Below, in pieces: positions 1 to 8,241 of a DNA stretch of 64,000 nucleotides (positions within the stretch are counted from its first letter, which is position 1; every line of letters starts with the position of its first letter). The stretch comes from ChocPot-Mid sp043804925 (GTDB lineage: Bacteria > Bacteroidota > Ignavibacteria > Kapaibacteriales > UBA2268). The notes under the pieces are model-generated. The model ran no database searches and was not told the origin of the DNA. It was given only the letters and a program-made list of their open reading frames with translations. The translations under genes were made by a program, and so were the position numbers. The stretch covers positions 248,001-312,000 of the forward strand of contig JAZDIP010000069.1 of the NCBI GenBank assembly GCA_043804925.1. The letters are read 5' to 3'.

Positions 1-2
1 AT

Positions 3-365
3 AGACAAATTAAAGAAGAGCTATTGAAAATTTCTACTGTTAAACATTTCGATAATGTATATGCCGTAGCCGGAACACCTACTACTCTTGCAGGTATAAT
101 TTTAAATTTAAAAGAATTTGACAGGCAATACATACAAGGATTTAAATTGAATTTAAGCGATATTAAAAAAATTTTAAAATCATTCTGTAAAATGAGTATA
201 GAGGATATAATTAATATTTATCATGTTAATCCTTCAAGAGCAGATGTGATTACTGCAGGAACCATAATTTTGGTCAATGTGCTTGAGAAAATAAAATCGG
301 ATTATTGCATTGCGAGCACCAAGGGACTTCGATATGGAATGATGAAATATTTACTGTCAAAATAA
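3..365 (+). CDS. Ppx/GppA phosphatase family, C-terminal part (cut by window start)
   Basis: The reading frame is open to the left window edge, so only the last ~120 residues of the protein are seen; the first visible residues read RQIKEEL. The motifs AGTPTTLAG, a conserved Y-I-Q-G-F-K-L stretch and P-S-R-A-D-V-I-T-A-G match the C-terminal half of the actin-like ATPase domain of exopolyphosphatase/guanosine pentaphosphate phosphohydrolase. Known family role: hydrolysis of polyphosphate or pppGpp in the cytoplasm. The protein ends shortly after the conserved RADVI segment, so this is the short two-domain form without the C-terminal HD-like extension of E. coli Ppx. I cannot separate Ppx from GppA from this fragment. 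Confidence 0.85.
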   Translation, partial: RQIKEELLKISTVKHFDNVYAVAGTPTTLAGIILNLKEFDRQYIQGFKLNLSDIKKILKSFCKMSIEDIINIYHVNPSRADVITAGTIILVNVLEKIKSDYCIASTKGLRYGMMKYLLSK

Positions 366-371
366 ATTAAA

Positions 372-402
372 TTGTTTGGTTTGTGATAATAGCATAATTT
401 TG
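372..402 (+). promoter_or_regulatory. Bacteroidota-type promoter for the lipoprotein gene
   Basis: TTG at 372-374 is followed by 20 bases and TAATTTTG at 395-402, matching the -33/-7 (TTG ... TAnnTTTG) promoter pattern of Bacteroidota. It lies 34 bases before the ATG at 436, which has its own GGAG ribosome site. Confidence 0.55.
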
Positions 403-435
403 AATAATTATTTTTAACAATTTTGGAGAACAATA

Positions 436-1118
436 ATGAAAAACGTTTTAGTATTTTTAACAACACTGATTCTATTTACTTCTTTTATCTTTACAGGATG
501 TAATAAGGATGAATCAAAAATGCTGGATGTTACTATTACCAGGACAAATCTTCCTGAAATAATAACTAACATGAATTCTGAAAATATCTTGCCCGCAGAA
601 GATATTTTAAAGTTTAACAATGCACTAAATAGGATAGGTGCAAATAACCCTGATACATTGATTGGAATGACACCAAGACAAATATTTGACATTCAGAATA
701 AATTTATGATTGAGAATCAATATGAGATGATTAAGGTTACTGCTACAAGAATTGCAATGAATATGAACTTTGATATTAAATTTCTTGGATTAAAGCCATT
801 ATTTGATACTGTTAATAATGTTCAAGGCAACACAATATTCTATGAATTTAAAAATAATTCCGACAAAGAAATAAAAAAGATAGCAGGATTCCTTCAATTT
901 TATAATAGGCAAAATCAGATAATTAAGCAATTTCAAATTGAAACTACAGAGCAATTGGCTCCAACTACAAAATTGCAATTTTTAAAAATTTTGCTCACAA
1001 TGAAAATGAACCACGTGACTCAATCATAAGAAATCACTTTCCACAATTAATTGTAAGATGGCAACCATCCTCACTTGAATTTGCAGACGGGACAAAAATC
1101 GAATTACTACCAAAATAA
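436..1118 (+). CDS. Lipoprotein of unknown function, split by a -1 frameshift
   Basis: A lipoprotein signal is clear: a hydrophobic stretch ends in F-T-G-C at residue ~22, giving a lipidated Cys. The start is supported by TTTGGAGAAC just upstream. The frame starting at 436 stops at 1029, but the -1 frame continues without interruption from about 987 to a stop at 1116-1118 and reads NFAHNENEPRDS, then IIRNHFPQLIVRW, ending KIELLPK. The join is at a TTTAAAA heptamer (981-987) in exactly the phase of a -1 slippery site, and also in a run of five A. This could be a real single-base deletion, a homopolymer sequencing error, or programmed frameshifting. I do not recognise the protein; the middle region (residues ~85-165) is compact and could be a small beta-rich domain. 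Confidence 0.7.
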
Positions 1119-1130
1119 TTTGATATGAAT

Positions 1131-1161
1131 TTGGTATATTTATAAAATAATAGTAATTTTG
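1131..1161 (+). promoter_or_regulatory. Promoter of tRNA-Lys
   Basis: TTG (1131-1133, preceded by T) then 20 bases then TAATTTTG (1154-1161). The first tRNA base is at 1177, so transcription would begin only a few bases ahead of the mature 5' end. Confidence 0.6.
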
Positions 1162-1176
1162 TAGTCTTGTTTGGTT

Positions 1177-1249
1177 GACCCGTTAGCTCAGGAGGTAGAG
1201 CATTTGACTTTTAATCAAAGGGCCGCAGGTTCGAGTCCTGCACGGGTCA
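1177..1249 (+). tRNA. tRNA-Lys (anticodon UUU)
   Basis: A full cloverleaf can be drawn: the acceptor stem pairs GACCCGT (1177-1183) with ACGGGTC (1242-1248), discriminator A1249. The D arm contains AGCTCAGGAGGTAGAGC. The anticodon stem TTTGA/TCAAA encloses the loop CTTTTAA, giving anticodon TTT and hence lysine. The T arm is GCAGG-TTCGAGT-CCTGC. CCA is not encoded. The gene is monocistronic, with its own promoter and a terminator at 1297-1331. Confidence 0.97.
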
Positions 1250-1296
1250 CGGATTTAGAAATTAGAAATTAGAAAAAAGAAAGATAGAAATTAGAA
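1250..1296. repeat. TTAGAAA-type short repeat block downstream of tRNA-Lys
   Basis: Tandem ATTAGAAATTAGAAA units followed by a related GATAGAAATTAGAAAAAAG; another ATTAGAAAAAAC lies at 1387-1398. It belongs to the AATTCCTAATTCC / TTAGAAATTAG repeat class found elsewhere in the window (9190-9220, 41266-41301). Confidence 0.6.
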
Positions 1297-1331
1297 AAAA
1301 GAGTAATCTTGAAATTACTCTTTTTTTTTAT
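1297..1331 (+). terminator. Rho-independent terminator
   Basis: AGAGTAAT and ATTACTCT form an eight-pair stem around CTTGAA and are followed by nine T. An A-run on the other side would let it also act for the convergent minus-strand gene ending at 1400. Confidence 0.8.
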
Positions 1332-1399
1332 TAATAATAGGAATTCTTTAATTACTTGCTTTTGAGAAAAGTATAGAGAAATATGGAAATTAGAAAAAA

Positions 1400-2287
1400 C
1401 TATCTATCAGAATATAACCAATCAGGTCTTGTAAATCCCATTGATTTTGCATAATCAACATATCTCAGGAGCTCATCTTTGTCAATTCTTGCAATCAATT
1501 TTTGATTTTGATAGGCATTATACATAGGTCTATATTGGTCCATCAAATTCAAATATGTGTTCAATCCTAATTCTTCTGCAACAAAATCAATGATATCTTT
1601 TGTATCAGATTGATTGTTAGGTAGTATCAAATGCCTGATTAATAAACCACGTTTGGCAATACCATTTTTTATTATTAAATCACCTTTTTGTCTGTGCATC
1701 TCTTTAACTGCTTGGGCAGCAAATTCAAAATATTCAGGACAATTGCAGTAGAGTTTTGATTTTTCAGAATCTACAAATTTCAAATCAGGCATGTAAATGT
1801 CAATAATTCCTTCCCACATTTTTAGGATTTCAACTTTTTCAAAACCGCTGGTATTATAAATAATGGGTATTGATAATCCATAAGATTTTGCTTTTAAAAT
1901 TGAATTAATAAGAGATGGTGTAAAATGAGTAGGTGTAACCAAATTAATATTATCACATCCCAAATTTTCAAGGTATAGTAATATATCTGTAAGTTCATCA
2001 ATACTGTAATCAATTCCATTGTTTTGGTGGCTTATATCAAAATTTTGACAAAAGCAACAATGCAAATTGCATCCACTTAAAAAAATTGTCCCGGATGCAG
2101 TTCTGCCAACAATCTCAGGTTCTTCCCCATAATGAGGTCCGAATGAAGCTATCTTCAATTTTGAATAGAGACCACAAGTGCCTGAGCTAAAATTGGTTCT
2201 GTCAATTTTACATTCTCTTGGGCATAGATTACACGACTTATATATTTCATTTATCTCTTGAGGCATATTGGTTCTGTAATAGTTCAA
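1400..2287 (-). CDS. Radical SAM protein, PflX-like (COG1313 type)
   Basis: The radical SAM motif C73-NLH-C77-CF-C80 lies after an N-terminal Cys cluster (C19, C22, C26, C38) in CNLCPRECKIDR, the arrangement of PflX-type relatives of pyruvate formate-lyase activating enzyme. About 295 residues, normal for the family. Radical SAM enzymes cleave S-adenosylmethionine at a 4Fe-4S cluster; the substrate of this subfamily is not known, and no glycyl-radical enzyme lies nearby. The longest frame starts with TTG at 2285-2287 and overlaps the XerD stop by four bases (TTGA), which favours translational coupling; an alternative ATG lies at 2264-2266. Neither has a well-spaced ribosome site, so the start is uncertain. 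Confidence 0.85.
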   Translation of the reverse strand: MNYYRTNMPQEINEIYKSCNLCPRECKIDRTNFSSGTCGLYSKLKIASFGPHYGEEPEIVGRTASGTIFLSGCNLHCCFCQNFDISHQNNGIDYSIDELTDILLYLENLGCDNINLVTPTHFTPSLINSILKAKSYGLSIPIIYNTSGFEKVEILKMWEGIIDIYMPDLKFVDSEKSKLYCNCPEYFEFAAQAVKEMHRQKGDLIIKNGIAKRGLLIRHLILPNNQSDTKDIIDFVAEELGLNTYLNLMDQYRPMYNAYQNQKLIARIDKDELLRYVDYAKSMGFTRPDWLYSDR

Positions 2288-3219
2288 CCTCTTGGATGAA
2301 ATGATTTATGAACTTCCTTGATATAATCCCTGTCAAGATGGGTATATATTTGGGTTGTAGATATATCGGCATGACCGAGCATTTCCTGAACTGCCCTTAA
2401 ATCTGCACCTCCTTCAAGAAGATGAGTTGCAAATGAATGACGAAACATATGAGGATGTACTTTTACTTCCAATCCAGCAAGATTAGCGTATTTTTCGACT
2501 ATTTTCCAAATCCCCATTCTTGACAAAGCAGTACCTCTTTGATTTAAAAACAATGTATCTTGTGCATCATTTTTTTTGTTAAAAATTGGCCGGACTTTTG
2601 TCCTGTATTCCTCAATCCACCTTAGTGCTGAAGTACCGATTGGGACAATCCTTTCCTTGGAACCCTTGCCAAATACCCTTATAACTTCTGCGTTATAAAC
2701 AATATTTCTTTGTTTTAAATTAATTAGCTCAGAGACTCGTAAGCCGCATCCATAAAATGTTTCAATTATAGCTCTATCCCTGATTCCTGCTCTATCTGTG
2801 ATATTGGGCTGTTCCAAAATTTTATCAATATCATCAACTGATAGTGTATCAGGTAATTTTCGACTTGATTTGGGAAGTTCTACAAGTTCGGAAACATCAC
2901 TATCAGACTCCCCATTGGCATATAGAAATTTAAACAAACCTCTTATTGATGATAAATACCTTGAACGGGTTGTCGGACTTAATCCCATATCATTCAATAC
3001 AGTGAGAAAATCAGTGATATTTTTTGTTTTTGTTAGGGTAAATTTAGTGATGTTAAGAGAATTCAAAAACTCTGCGAAACACAACAAATCGTGCTCATAA
3101 GATAATTTTGTATTGTCTGAAAGACCTCTCTCCAATGCAATGTAATGGATAAATTGATACAATTGCCTTGTCAATGGTTTTGCTAAAAATTCTTTTTTTT
3201 GAGAATTTATATCCATCAT
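2284..3219 (-). CDS. xerD: Tyrosine recombinase XerC/XerD
   Basis: Site-specific recombinase of ~311 residues with the usual two-domain layout: an N-terminal SAM-like core-binding domain (residues ~15-105) and a C-terminal catalytic domain. All catalytic residues are visible: R161 (GCGLRVSEL), K185 (FGKGSKER), H257 and R260 (HPHMFRHSFATHLL), H283 (LGHADISTTQ) and nucleophile Y292 (IYTHLD). The length and the HMFRHSFATHLLEGGADLR block are those of the chromosomal Xer enzymes that resolve chromosome dimers at dif; XerC versus XerD cannot be decided without a tree. Two adjacent ATG codons (3217 and 3214) are possible starts. It lies 38 bases after the 7TM-HD gene and overlaps the radical SAM gene, so the three may be co-transcribed. 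Confidence 0.92.
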   Translation of the reverse strand: MMDINSQKKEFLAKPLTRQLYQFIHYIALERGLSDNTKLSYEHDLLCFAEFLNSLNITKFTLTKTKNITDFLTVLNDMGLSPTTRSRYLSSIRGLFKFLYANGESDSDVSELVELPKSSRKLPDTLSVDDIDKILEQPNITDRAGIRDRAIIETFYGCGLRVSELINLKQRNIVYNAEVIRVFGKGSKERIVPIGTSALRWIEEYRTKVRPIFNKKNDAQDTLFLNQRGTALSRMGIWKIVEKYANLAGLEVKVHPHMFRHSFATHLLEGGADLRAVQEMLGHADISTTQIYTHLDRDYIKEVHKSFHPRG

Positions 3220-3257
3220 CTATTACAATAATTTATGACCTTCACTTAATAATAGAT

Positions 3258-5477
3258 TCAATCATTATTTGCATCAGGAATTTCTTTGTACTTAATTCTC
3301 TGATGAGATGAACCTAAAAGACTTTTTACACATGTTTCCCTAATAATTAATAATTCTCTAAAAGTAATATTAGATTCATCAAATTGACCATCGAGCAACC
3401 TCTCCCTAATATTAGAACTAATTATTTTATCAAGTTCTTCCTTACTGGTATTTTCTAATCGTGAAAGTGCTTCGGAAAAGTCACAAATCATAACAATAGC
3501 CGTTTCTTTACTAAAAGGTTTAGGTCCCGGATATCTGAAATCCGCTTCCTGTATTAAATTCCTGTCAACAGCCAGTTCGAGTGCAGAGGCGTAAAAATGC
3601 TTAATCAAAGTAGTTCCGTGATGAGTAGGTATAAAGTCAATAATTCTTTGCGGCAATTTATATTCATGTGCCAATTTAATACCTTCGATAACATGCTGTT
3701 TTATTTCTTCAGCACTGGTTTTAGGTAACATAGTATCATGTTTATTTTGATTATCAAGTTGATTTTCCACAAAGAATTCCGGTTTTATGAGTTTGCCAAT
3801 ATCATGATAAAGTGCACCTACTTTAGCTAAAAGAGGATTTGCATTAATTGCTACTGCGCATCTCTCCGCTAAAGTTGCCATTGACAGAACATGCTGGTAT
3901 GTTCCCGGTGCAGTTTCGTTAAGTTTTACCAACAATGGATGATTTAATTTATCAAATTCCTGCAAAGTGAAATCAGTAGAAATTCGGGTATATTTCTCAA
4001 TTATTATAAGAGCTCCAAAAGTTATCAAGGGAGAGACAACAGAATTAATAGATGCCATTGCTAACTGATTCAATGTTGGAGTAATATCTGCAGCTCTTTC
4101 CAAACTTATTGCACCTATTCCAATAACAAATCCGAGCATAATGAACAAAATAGACTGAAACATCTGTGTCCTGTTTTGTATATCCCGAACCGTATAAGCG
4201 GCAATTGTACCGGTGAAAAGCAGAATTAATCCTGTAGTATAATCATTCCCCCTGATTCCTGAAGCCATTAATGCCATTGCAACAGTCGTATAAAAGGCAG
4301 TTCTTGAATCAAAAATAATAGCCGCCAACATGGATAAGGAAGGGATAAAAATCATATACTCAATTGGCAGTTTGGTTGGTATCGTAATTGTCAGCCAGGC
4401 AAATGTAGCGGAAAAAATTAACAATAAAGAAAGAATCGCAACCTGTAAATTATCGCTGAATATTCTTTTTCTGATAAAAAATAAATATAATATCAAAATT
4501 GAATATATAATAGCACTATGCCCAAAACCTCCAACAAATGTCCAAAAAGTATAAATAATATCCTTTTTTAATAATTTCGATTTACCATAAGAAGTCAATT
4601 TTTTCAGGGTAGATTCTGTTACAGTTTCTCCTTTAGCAATTATGGTTTCCCCTTGACGCACAATACCTTCATACCTTGCAACGGAAATAGCCGCAAGTTC
4701 CCTGTTCTTGTCCGATAATTCTTTTGAGTAAATTAAATTAGGATGGTTTAAAACTTTAATTATTTCAATAGTAATAGCCAAGTTCTTATCATCCATTCTC
4801 ATCCCAAAATACTTTTTGGCTGATTCTTCAATTGTACTTAAGTCAGTTAAATATACCTTTTTAATAATCTTTTCAAAATTTGGCTCGGTTTGAACGGAAA
4901 TCTCTCCCTGTTTTATAGATGAGACCGATTCGTTTGTAAATCCATTTTTATATAAAACTTTCAGATAGTCTTTAATATTGAGGTATATTCTTTGAATAGT
5001 TGCATCGCATGCAGAACGGGATAATGTTATCAATTCATTAAAAATTGGTTCAACCAAAATTCCATTCGGTGATTTCAAAGAATCGGAACAATAGAACTTC
5101 ATATTTTTATAAATAGCTTCCAGATGATTATTGCATGTTAGCTCAGCAGTTCTATCAATAAAAAAAACAGGAAGGGCATTATCTTTTGCTTTATTTACTT
5201 CAAGTGTGTAATCATTATAATTTTTATAAATCGGGAAAGTATAATCGGCAACTACTTTTTGATTTGTCCACATATAGCCGGGGACAGTACGATATTCTAA
5301 AGATTGGTCGGTATTTATATCAACATGCACTGAAAAAAACAATGTACAAACAGAAGTTGTCAAGATAAATATTAAAACTTTGGTATACCATGAGTTCTTA
5401 GAAGCACCCTGCTCCTGATAATATTCCATGGTTTGCCTGTAATTTATATGCTGAAAAAAATTCGCTTTTCTTGCCAT
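3258..5477 (-). CDS. 7TM-HD family membrane phosphohydrolase (PgpH-like c-di-AMP phosphodiesterase)
   Basis: 739 residues in the PgpH layout: one N-terminal membrane segment (~32-50), a ~230-residue extracytoplasmic 7TMR-HDED domain, seven membrane segments (~310-490), then a cytoplasmic HD domain. The HD signature is seen as ALYHDIGKL (His-Asp ~558-559), preceded by H in TYQHVLSMATLAERCA and followed by H-V-I-E-G-I-K-L-A and THHGT. Members characterised in Listeria hydrolyse c-di-AMP to pApA; activity of this homologue is inferred. No c-di-AMP cyclase lies in the window. Upstream context is a 120-base AT-rich gap to alaS. Confidence 0.9.
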   Translation of the reverse strand: MARKANFFQHINYRQTMEYYQEQGASKNSWYTKVLIFILTTSVCTLFFSVHVDINTDQSLEYRTVPGYMWTNQKVVADYTFPIYKNYNDYTLEVNKAKDNALPVFFIDRTAELTCNNHLEAIYKNMKFYCSDSLKSPNGILVEPIFNELITLSRSACDATIQRIYLNIKDYLKVLYKNGFTNESVSSIKQGEISVQTEPNFEKIIKKVYLTDLSTIEESAKKYFGMRMDDKNLAITIEIIKVLNHPNLIYSKELSDKNRELAAISVARYEGIVRQGETIIAKGETVTESTLKKLTSYGKSKLLKKDIIYTFWTFVGGFGHSAIIYSILILYLFFIRKRIFSDNLQVAILSLLLIFSATFAWLTITIPTKLPIEYMIFIPSLSMLAAIIFDSRTAFYTTVAMALMASGIRGNDYTTGLILLFTGTIAAYTVRDIQNRTQMFQSILFIMLGFVIGIGAISLERAADITPTLNQLAMASINSVVSPLITFGALIIIEKYTRISTDFTLQEFDKLNHPLLVKLNETAPGTYQHVLSMATLAERCAVAINANPLLAKVGALYHDIGKLIKPEFFVENQLDNQNKHDTMLPKTSAEEIKQHVIEGIKLAHEYKLPQRIIDFIPTHHGTTLIKHFYASALELAVDRNLIQEADFRYPGPKPFSKETAIVMICDFSEALSRLENTSKEELDKIISSNIRERLLDGQFDESNITFRELLIIRETCVKSLLGSSHQRIKYKEIPDANND

Positions 5478-5598
5478 ACTAATCCCACAGTAATTTATTA
5501 ATAGAAAAATGATAAATCATTCGTTTATTAAATATTCTCAATTATATAAAAGTCGAATTGTAATATAGGAAAAAATAATAACATAATGGTTTGTAAAT

Positions 5599-8157
5599 TT
5601 AATCAACTTCAATTATTGTCGTAAAATTGGTAATCAATTCTTTAACATTATCCACATCCTTTCCCCCACCTGTTGCAAGATGGGATTTGCCTCCACCACT
5701 GCCGCCAAGGAATTTTGATGCCTGTGCCGCAATCTTTCCTGCCGGATATTTCGATTTCAAATCGTCTGTTACAACTGTTACAAGTTGTGCTTTGTCGTTC
5801 AGGACTGTTGTTACTAAAGCAATGCCATTTATACCAAGAGCATTTCTCAGGTTTTCACCGATAGTTCTTAGCTCATCCATACTTTCTACCTTAACCTGCT
5901 TAGCAACAAATCTAATTGAATCCACAATTTTCGCATCCTGAATCCAACTTTCAATCGAGTCTTTAATACCATTCATTTTGTTATATGCAATTTCTTTTTC
6001 GAACTGTTTGATTTTTTCCTGAAGTTCTTCAGATTTCTTCTTTTCTTCATCGAGTTTAATTTGCAGACTTGTTATGTAATTTTCAACTGCCTTTCCTGTT
6101 ATCGCTTCAATCCTGCGTACACCTGCCGCGATCGAGGATTCCGAAATTATTTTAAAATATCCTATCTCGCTTGTATTTGAAACATGAGTGCCGCCGCAAA
6201 GCTCGGTAGAATATTTTTTATCCATCGTTACAGCACGGACAACATCGCCGTATTTGTCACCGAAAAACATTTTTATTTTGGAGTTTTTCTGGGCATCTTC
6301 AAGTGATAATACATTTGTCTCAACTTTAATTTGCTCAAATATTTTTTGATTAACAATTAATTCAATCTTCTTTAATTCTTCAACTGTAACTTTTTCAAAG
6401 TGATTGAAATCAAATCTAAGATAATCAGGAGCAACAAGCGAACCGGCTTGTTTAATATGACTCCCTAACACCTGACAGAGTGCTTCATGCATCAGATGTG
6501 TAGCAGAGTGGTTTTTCATTATATCCCTTCTGTGTTCAATGTCTATTTTTGCTAATGCCTTATGTCCAACTAACGGCTCGACATCCCTATCGCAAATATG
6601 AACAATTGCATCCCCTGACCTTCTTACATCAGTTACTTCATATTTCTCCCCTGCCAGAATTATCCACCCGGTATCGGAAACCTGACCACCGCTTTCAACA
6701 TAAAATGGAGTTTGAGCGAGAATAATCTGATTACCCATAACAAATAAAACTTCCGCTTCATTTTCAGTATCTGTATATCCTGTAAATTCCGTTTTAAACT
6801 CAGTTAATGGTAATTCGACTTCTTGAGCATGTACCTTTCGGGCATATCTTGAACGCTGTTTCTGTTCCTGCATTTTTTTATTATAACCATCAATGTCAAC
6901 ACTCAATCCCCGTTCCCTTGACATCAACTCAGTTAAATCAAGAGGAAAACCAAATGTGTCGTAAAGTTGAAAAGCATCTTCACCATTAATGGTATTAGTC
7001 TTAATTGTTTCCGGCTTTTTAATATAACTCTCAAATTTTTCAAGTCCTCTTTCAAGAGTTTCCAGAAAGCTTTCTTCTTCAGCTTTTATTACACGCTGAA
7101 TTGTATCTATGTTGTTTTTTAATTCCGGAAACATTTCTGACATACTTTCAGCAAGAATAGGCACAATCTTATAAATAACCGGCTCTTTAAATCCCAAATT
7201 TTTGGCAAATCGGGAACCTCGCCTTAAAATTCTCCTTAATACGTAACCCCGACCTTCATTACTCGGCAGGGATCCATCTGCTATGGAAAATGATAATGTC
7301 CTGACATGGTCAGCTATAACTCTCATAGCTATACCATCAGGATTATTCAATTCGGTTGAATATTTTTTATTGCTTAGTTTTTCGATTTCATTAATCAATG
7401 TACTGAAAACATCAGTATCATAATTTGAATTCTTACCTTGTATAACAGCCACAATCCTTTCAAATCCCATCCCGGTGTCAACATGCTTAGCAGTTAAATC
7501 TTCCAAACTACCGTCTGGTTTACGATTGTATTGAATAAAAACTAAATTCCAAATTTCAATTACTTCAGGAACCCCGGCATTAACTAATTTACCGCCACTA
7601 TAATCTTCAGTTCTGTCGTAGTGAATTTCACTGCTGGGACCACATGGACCGCTCTCCCCCATTTCCCAGAAATTATCTTTTTCATCAAATCTATGAATTC
7701 TATCTTCGGGAAGAAAATTCTTCCAAATCTCAAAAGCTTCGTCATCTGTTCGATAAACAGTTGCATGAAGCCGTTTCTTTTCCAATCCCCAAACATCAGT
7801 TAAAAGTTCCCAAGCCCATGTAATGGCTTCTTCTTTATAATAATCTCCAAAGCTCCAGTTTCCAAGCATCTCAAAAAAAGTATGGTGGTAAGTGTCAACA
7901 CCGACTTCTTCCAGGTCGTTGTGCTTACCGCTTACCCTAATGCACTTTTGAGTATCGGCTGCTCTTGTGTAATCTCGTTTGCCGGTTCCCAAGAACACAT
8001 CCTTGAATTGGTTCATTCCTGCATTAGTAAAGAGCAATGTTGGGTCTAAGTGAGGAATAACAGGTGCACTTGGAACAATCCTGTGTTCCTTTGACTTAAA
8101 AAAATCTAAAAAAGAACTTCTTATTTCATTTGATGTCATAATTATTTTCTTATTCAT
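5599..8157 (-). CDS. alaS: Alanyl-tRNA synthetase
   Basis: Charges tRNA-Ala in the cytoplasm. 852 residues, the usual length. The class II catalytic domain begins with F-L-D-F-F-K-S-K-E-H and contains FTNAGMNQFKDVFLG and DTYHHTFFEMLGNWSFGDYYKEEA. The editing domain carries the zinc ligands as NHSATHLMHEAL and STELCGGTHVS. The C-terminal domain ends with the Gly-rich segment GGSGGGKSHLATGGG. The longest start is used (8157); an ATG six codons later (8139) gives a protein starting MTSNEIRS, closer to typical AlaS N-termini. Neither has an obvious ribosome site. Confidence 0.98.
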   Translation of the reverse strand: MNKKIIMTSNEIRSSFLDFFKSKEHRIVPSAPVIPHLDPTLLFTNAGMNQFKDVFLGTGKRDYTRAADTQKCIRVSGKHNDLEEVGVDTYHHTFFEMLGNWSFGDYYKEEAITWAWELLTDVWGLEKKRLHATVYRTDDEAFEIWKNFLPEDRIHRFDEKDNFWEMGESGPCGPSSEIHYDRTEDYSGGKLVNAGVPEVIEIWNLVFIQYNRKPDGSLEDLTAKHVDTGMGFERIVAVIQGKNSNYDTDVFSTLINEIEKLSNKKYSTELNNPDGIAMRVIADHVRTLSFSIADGSLPSNEGRGYVLRRILRRGSRFAKNLGFKEPVIYKIVPILAESMSEMFPELKNNIDTIQRVIKAEEESFLETLERGLEKFESYIKKPETIKTNTINGEDAFQLYDTFGFPLDLTELMSRERGLSVDIDGYNKKMQEQKQRSRYARKVHAQEVELPLTEFKTEFTGYTDTENEAEVLFVMGNQIILAQTPFYVESGGQVSDTGWIILAGEKYEVTDVRRSGDAIVHICDRDVEPLVGHKALAKIDIEHRRDIMKNHSATHLMHEALCQVLGSHIKQAGSLVAPDYLRFDFNHFEKVTVEELKKIELIVNQKIFEQIKVETNVLSLEDAQKNSKIKMFFGDKYGDVVRAVTMDKKYSTELCGGTHVSNTSEIGYFKIISESSIAAGVRRIEAITGKAVENYITSLQIKLDEEKKKSEELQEKIKQFEKEIAYNKMNGIKDSIESWIQDAKIVDSIRFVAKQVKVESMDELRTIGENLRNALGINGIALVTTVLNDKAQLVTVVTDDLKSKYPAGKIAAQASKFLGGSGGGKSHLATGGGKDVDNVKELITNFTTIIEVD

Positions 8158-8241
8158 TAATTAATACTTATAATAATTTTATATTGACGATACTTTTTAT
8201 AATTTGTTTAGTTCAGACAGGTTTGAAACCTGTATCTAAAA

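Noticed and set aside
2284..3219. XerD-type gene as an integrase of a mobile element.
   Set aside because: It has the length and motifs of the chromosomal Xer enzymes and no attachment sites, phage genes or tRNA-proximal insertion are seen around it.
5627..5941. Plus-strand open frame opposite the end of alaS.
   Set aside because: Shadow of alaS: lies fully antisense to conserved C-terminal coding sequence and has no protein-like motif.
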